Assembly: GCF_008974325.1 (NCBI RefSeq)
Contig: NZ_BKCG01000004.1
Coordinates: forward strand, 1 to 64,000
Direction of reading: 5' to 3'
Origin: Patiriisocius marinus
GTDB lineage: Bacteria > Bacteroidota > Bacteroidia > Flavobacteriales > Flavobacteriaceae
Length of the DNA stretch: 64,000 bases
How positions within the stretch are numbered: position 1 is the stretch's first letter; every line of letters begins with the position of its first letter. The notes under the pieces are model-generated. The model was not told the origin of the DNA, ran no database searches, and was given only the letters and a program-made list of their open reading frames with translations. Below, piece after piece: positions 62,327 to 64,000 of the stretch. Both the position numbers and the translations under genes were made by a program.

Positions 62327-64000
62327 ATGAAAACCAATCAACTATGGATTTTGCTAATCGCTTTATCAAGCTCATTTTCTTTATTTTCTCAAGTAGAAAC
62401 TGGACAAAAAGTTAAACTAAATGAAGATGGAACTTTTACTACAACACCTGTACTAATTAATAGCAACTCCACTAATAGGGATGTACAAACAGCAGATTTA
62501 CTTTTCTCCTTTGGTAAACCTGCAAATCCGCAAATTAAAAACTCAAGAGGTGTCACATTAGCAGATTTAGATAATGATGGAGTAGAAGAAATTATTTATG
62601 GAATAGATACCACACTTTATGCTTTAAAAGGTGATGGCTCTATTTTATTTGAAATTCCAGTTGAAGGTCCTATATTATTACCTCCAAGTATAGCAGACTT
62701 AGATGATGACGGAACACCTGAGATCATTTTCAACACAGGATATCCTACTACAATTGGACGAGTGTATGTAATGGACAACACTGGAGTTCCACTTACAGGT
62801 TGGCCAGTAAATTTTAATGATAAATGGATGATTAACGCACCAGCTATTGCAGATTTAGATGGTGACGGAACATTAGATATTATTACTGGCGAACGTTTTG
62901 GGAGTTCTCAAGGATACTTACACGCTTTAAATATAGACGGAAGTGAGATAAATGCTAACTGGCCAGTTTCATTACCCGCAACACCAGCATTTACTCCTTC
63001 AATTGGTGACATTGATAATGATGGAGATATGGATGTTGTTATTGCTGCTTCTGCTGTTGGGATGTTTGCTTTTGACAGTGACGGAACAATACTTCCTGGT
63101 TTTCCGCTCGTAGATCCAGATAAAAGCTACTCATATCAATCGCCAACACTTGTTGATTTAGATGGAGATGAAACATTAGAAATTGTAGGTGCAAATCACG
63201 GAAATACTCCAGGTTTTTATGTTCTAAATGCTGATGCATCTTATGCTACCGGATGGCCTATTATACTGAATGAATGGACATACACAACCCCTACAGTAGC
63301 AGACATTGACGCAGATGGAACTTACGAGTTATTTTTTGGCAACAGAAATACTAGTAACGACGGAACCTTATTACCTACTATTTATGGCCAAGCTCCTGAT
63401 GCATCTTCTATCGATAATTTTCCAGTAGAAAATTATGGAGGAAATGAAGGTTTTATAACTATTGCAGATATTAACGAAGACGATATTCCTGAAGTTATTT
63501 TTTCTAGCGTTATAACTGATTCAAATGCGATGGGTTACATTCATGCATATTCAACAGATGGAAGTGGTGAAATTGATGGATTCCCTTTACGAACTCCTGG
63601 ATACACATTTTTAAATGGAGCAGTGCTAGGCGATGTAGACAATGATGGAATGATGGACCTTACAGCGAACTCTTACACATTAAATTTTGGAGTAATGACA
63701 GATTCAACATTCGTAAACACATTTAACTTAAATGTGCCATATGACGCTTCTAAGATATTAAGAAATGGTTATAAAGGAAGTAACTTGCGTGATGGTTTAA
63801 TTGAAGAAGAAATATTATCTAATTCTGAAATTTTAATTTCATCTAACATTCTTATCTCTCCTAACCCTTCTAATGGAACTTTAAATCTTTCCATAAATAT
63901 GGAATTGAACAATGCTCAAATTGAAATATATGATATAACAGGAAAACGTATTATTTCAGAAAATGCAGATTTCAGAAAAAATACAAGTGTTACACTTAAT
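62327..64000 (+). CDS. Secreted FG-GAP/VCBS-type protein with type IX sorting domain, 3' end missing
   Basis: The ATG at 62327 opens a frame of 558 codons that runs off the window. A signal peptide (ILLIALSSSFSLFS) ends near residue 22. At least seven repeats of the FG-GAP/VCBS kind follow, each with a calcium-type loop such as ADLDNDGVEE, ADLDDDGTPE, ADLDGDGTLD, GDIDNDGDMD, VDLDGDETLE, ADIDADGTYE and GDVDNDGMMD. The end in the window is the start of a type A sorting domain (ISPNPSNGTLNLS, IEIYDITGKRI). This is a beta-propeller surface or secreted protein. Confidence 0.9.
   Translation, partial: MKTNQLWILLIALSSSFSLFSQVETGQKVKLNEDGTFTTTPVLINSNSTNRDVQTADLLFSFGKPANPQIKNSRGVTLADLDNDGVEEIIYGIDTTLYALKGDGSILFEIPVEGPILLPPSIADLDDDGTPEIIFNTGYPTTIGRVYVMDNTGVPLTGWPVNFNDKWMINAPAIADLDGDGTLDIITGERFGSSQGYLHALNIDGSEINANWPVSLPATPAFTPSIGDIDNDGDMDVVIAASAVGMFAFDSDGTILPGFPLVDPDKSYSYQSPTLVDLDGDETLEIVGANHGNTPGFYVLNADASYATGWPIILNEWTYTTPTVADIDADGTYELFFGNRNTSNDGTLLPTIYGQAPDASSIDNFPVENYGGNEGFITIADINEDDIPEVIFSSVITDSNAMGYIHAYSTDGSGEIDGFPLRTPGYTFLNGAVLGDVDNDGMMDLTANSYTLNFGVMTDSTFVNTFNLNVPYDASKILRNGYKGSNLRDGLIEEEILSNSEILISSNILISPNPSNGTLNLSINMELNNAQIEIYDITGKRIISENADFRKNTSVTLN

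Overview
The window looks like a chromosome segment of a marine-type Flavobacteriaceae bacterium (Bacteroidota) carrying a large integrated mobile element. The host assignment rests on several things. Secreted proteins carry type IX secretion (gliding/Por) C-terminal sorting domains. Promoter -7 elements fit the Bacteroidota form TAnnTTTG. The DNA is AT-rich. The housekeeping genes are typical of flavobacteria: a BT_3928-like DoxX protein, DUF1599, DUF3667, cdaA, folP, truA, prmA, clpS and tpiA.

Layout. (1) 1-7868, minus: the N-terminal 2,600 or so residues of a giant secreted adhesin, with a signal peptide, about 13 Ig/PKD-like modules, then eight DUF11-like repeats joined by Asp-rich linkers. 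Its 3' end is outside the window. (2) About 8.1-46.42 kb: an integrative element of roughly 38 kb whose right end is a serine recombinase gene running into the 3' end of a tRNA-Arg(ACG) gene. (3) 46.42-64 kb: ordinary chromosome, ending in the start of another secreted FG-GAP/VCBS-type protein.

The element has a backbone of mostly minus-strand operons and two plus-strand cargo blocks. Backbone: a DnaA-domain-IV-like protein, an acidic protein and a HerA/FtsK-like P-loop ATPase (8.3-10.6 kb); a six-gene operon led by a DUF7192-like protein and including a small two-helix membrane protein (14.6-17.6 kb); a MoxR/CobS-like ATPase, a 1,419-residue strawberry-notch-type helicase, a small linker protein and an 886-residue N6-methylase-like protein (30.9-39.4 kb); a GT-B glycosyltransferase and small proteins (39.9-41.8 kb); a winged-helix protein (41.8-43.1 kb); a divergent regulator pair; and the recombinase module. 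Cargo block A (10.8-14.6 kb) holds a PHP-SMC (TrlF-like) ATPase, a 43-residue basic protein and an unknown protein with a membrane helix. Cargo block B (17.76-30.93 kb) holds an XRE regulator, a complete type I restriction-modification system, a DUF4062 protein, an AlbA/Schlafen-type protein and McrBC.

I see no relaxase, type IV secretion genes, capsid, portal or large terminase, so how the element moves is unclear. Its helicase plus methylase pair resembles the anti-restriction 'polyvalent' proteins of phages and plasmids (DarB type), while the cargo is restriction and presumed phage defence. The element would therefore carry both attack and counter-attack on restriction. A 14-bp palindrome, GCTTTCGCGAAAGC, recurs through backbone and cargo but was not seen in either chromosomal flank.
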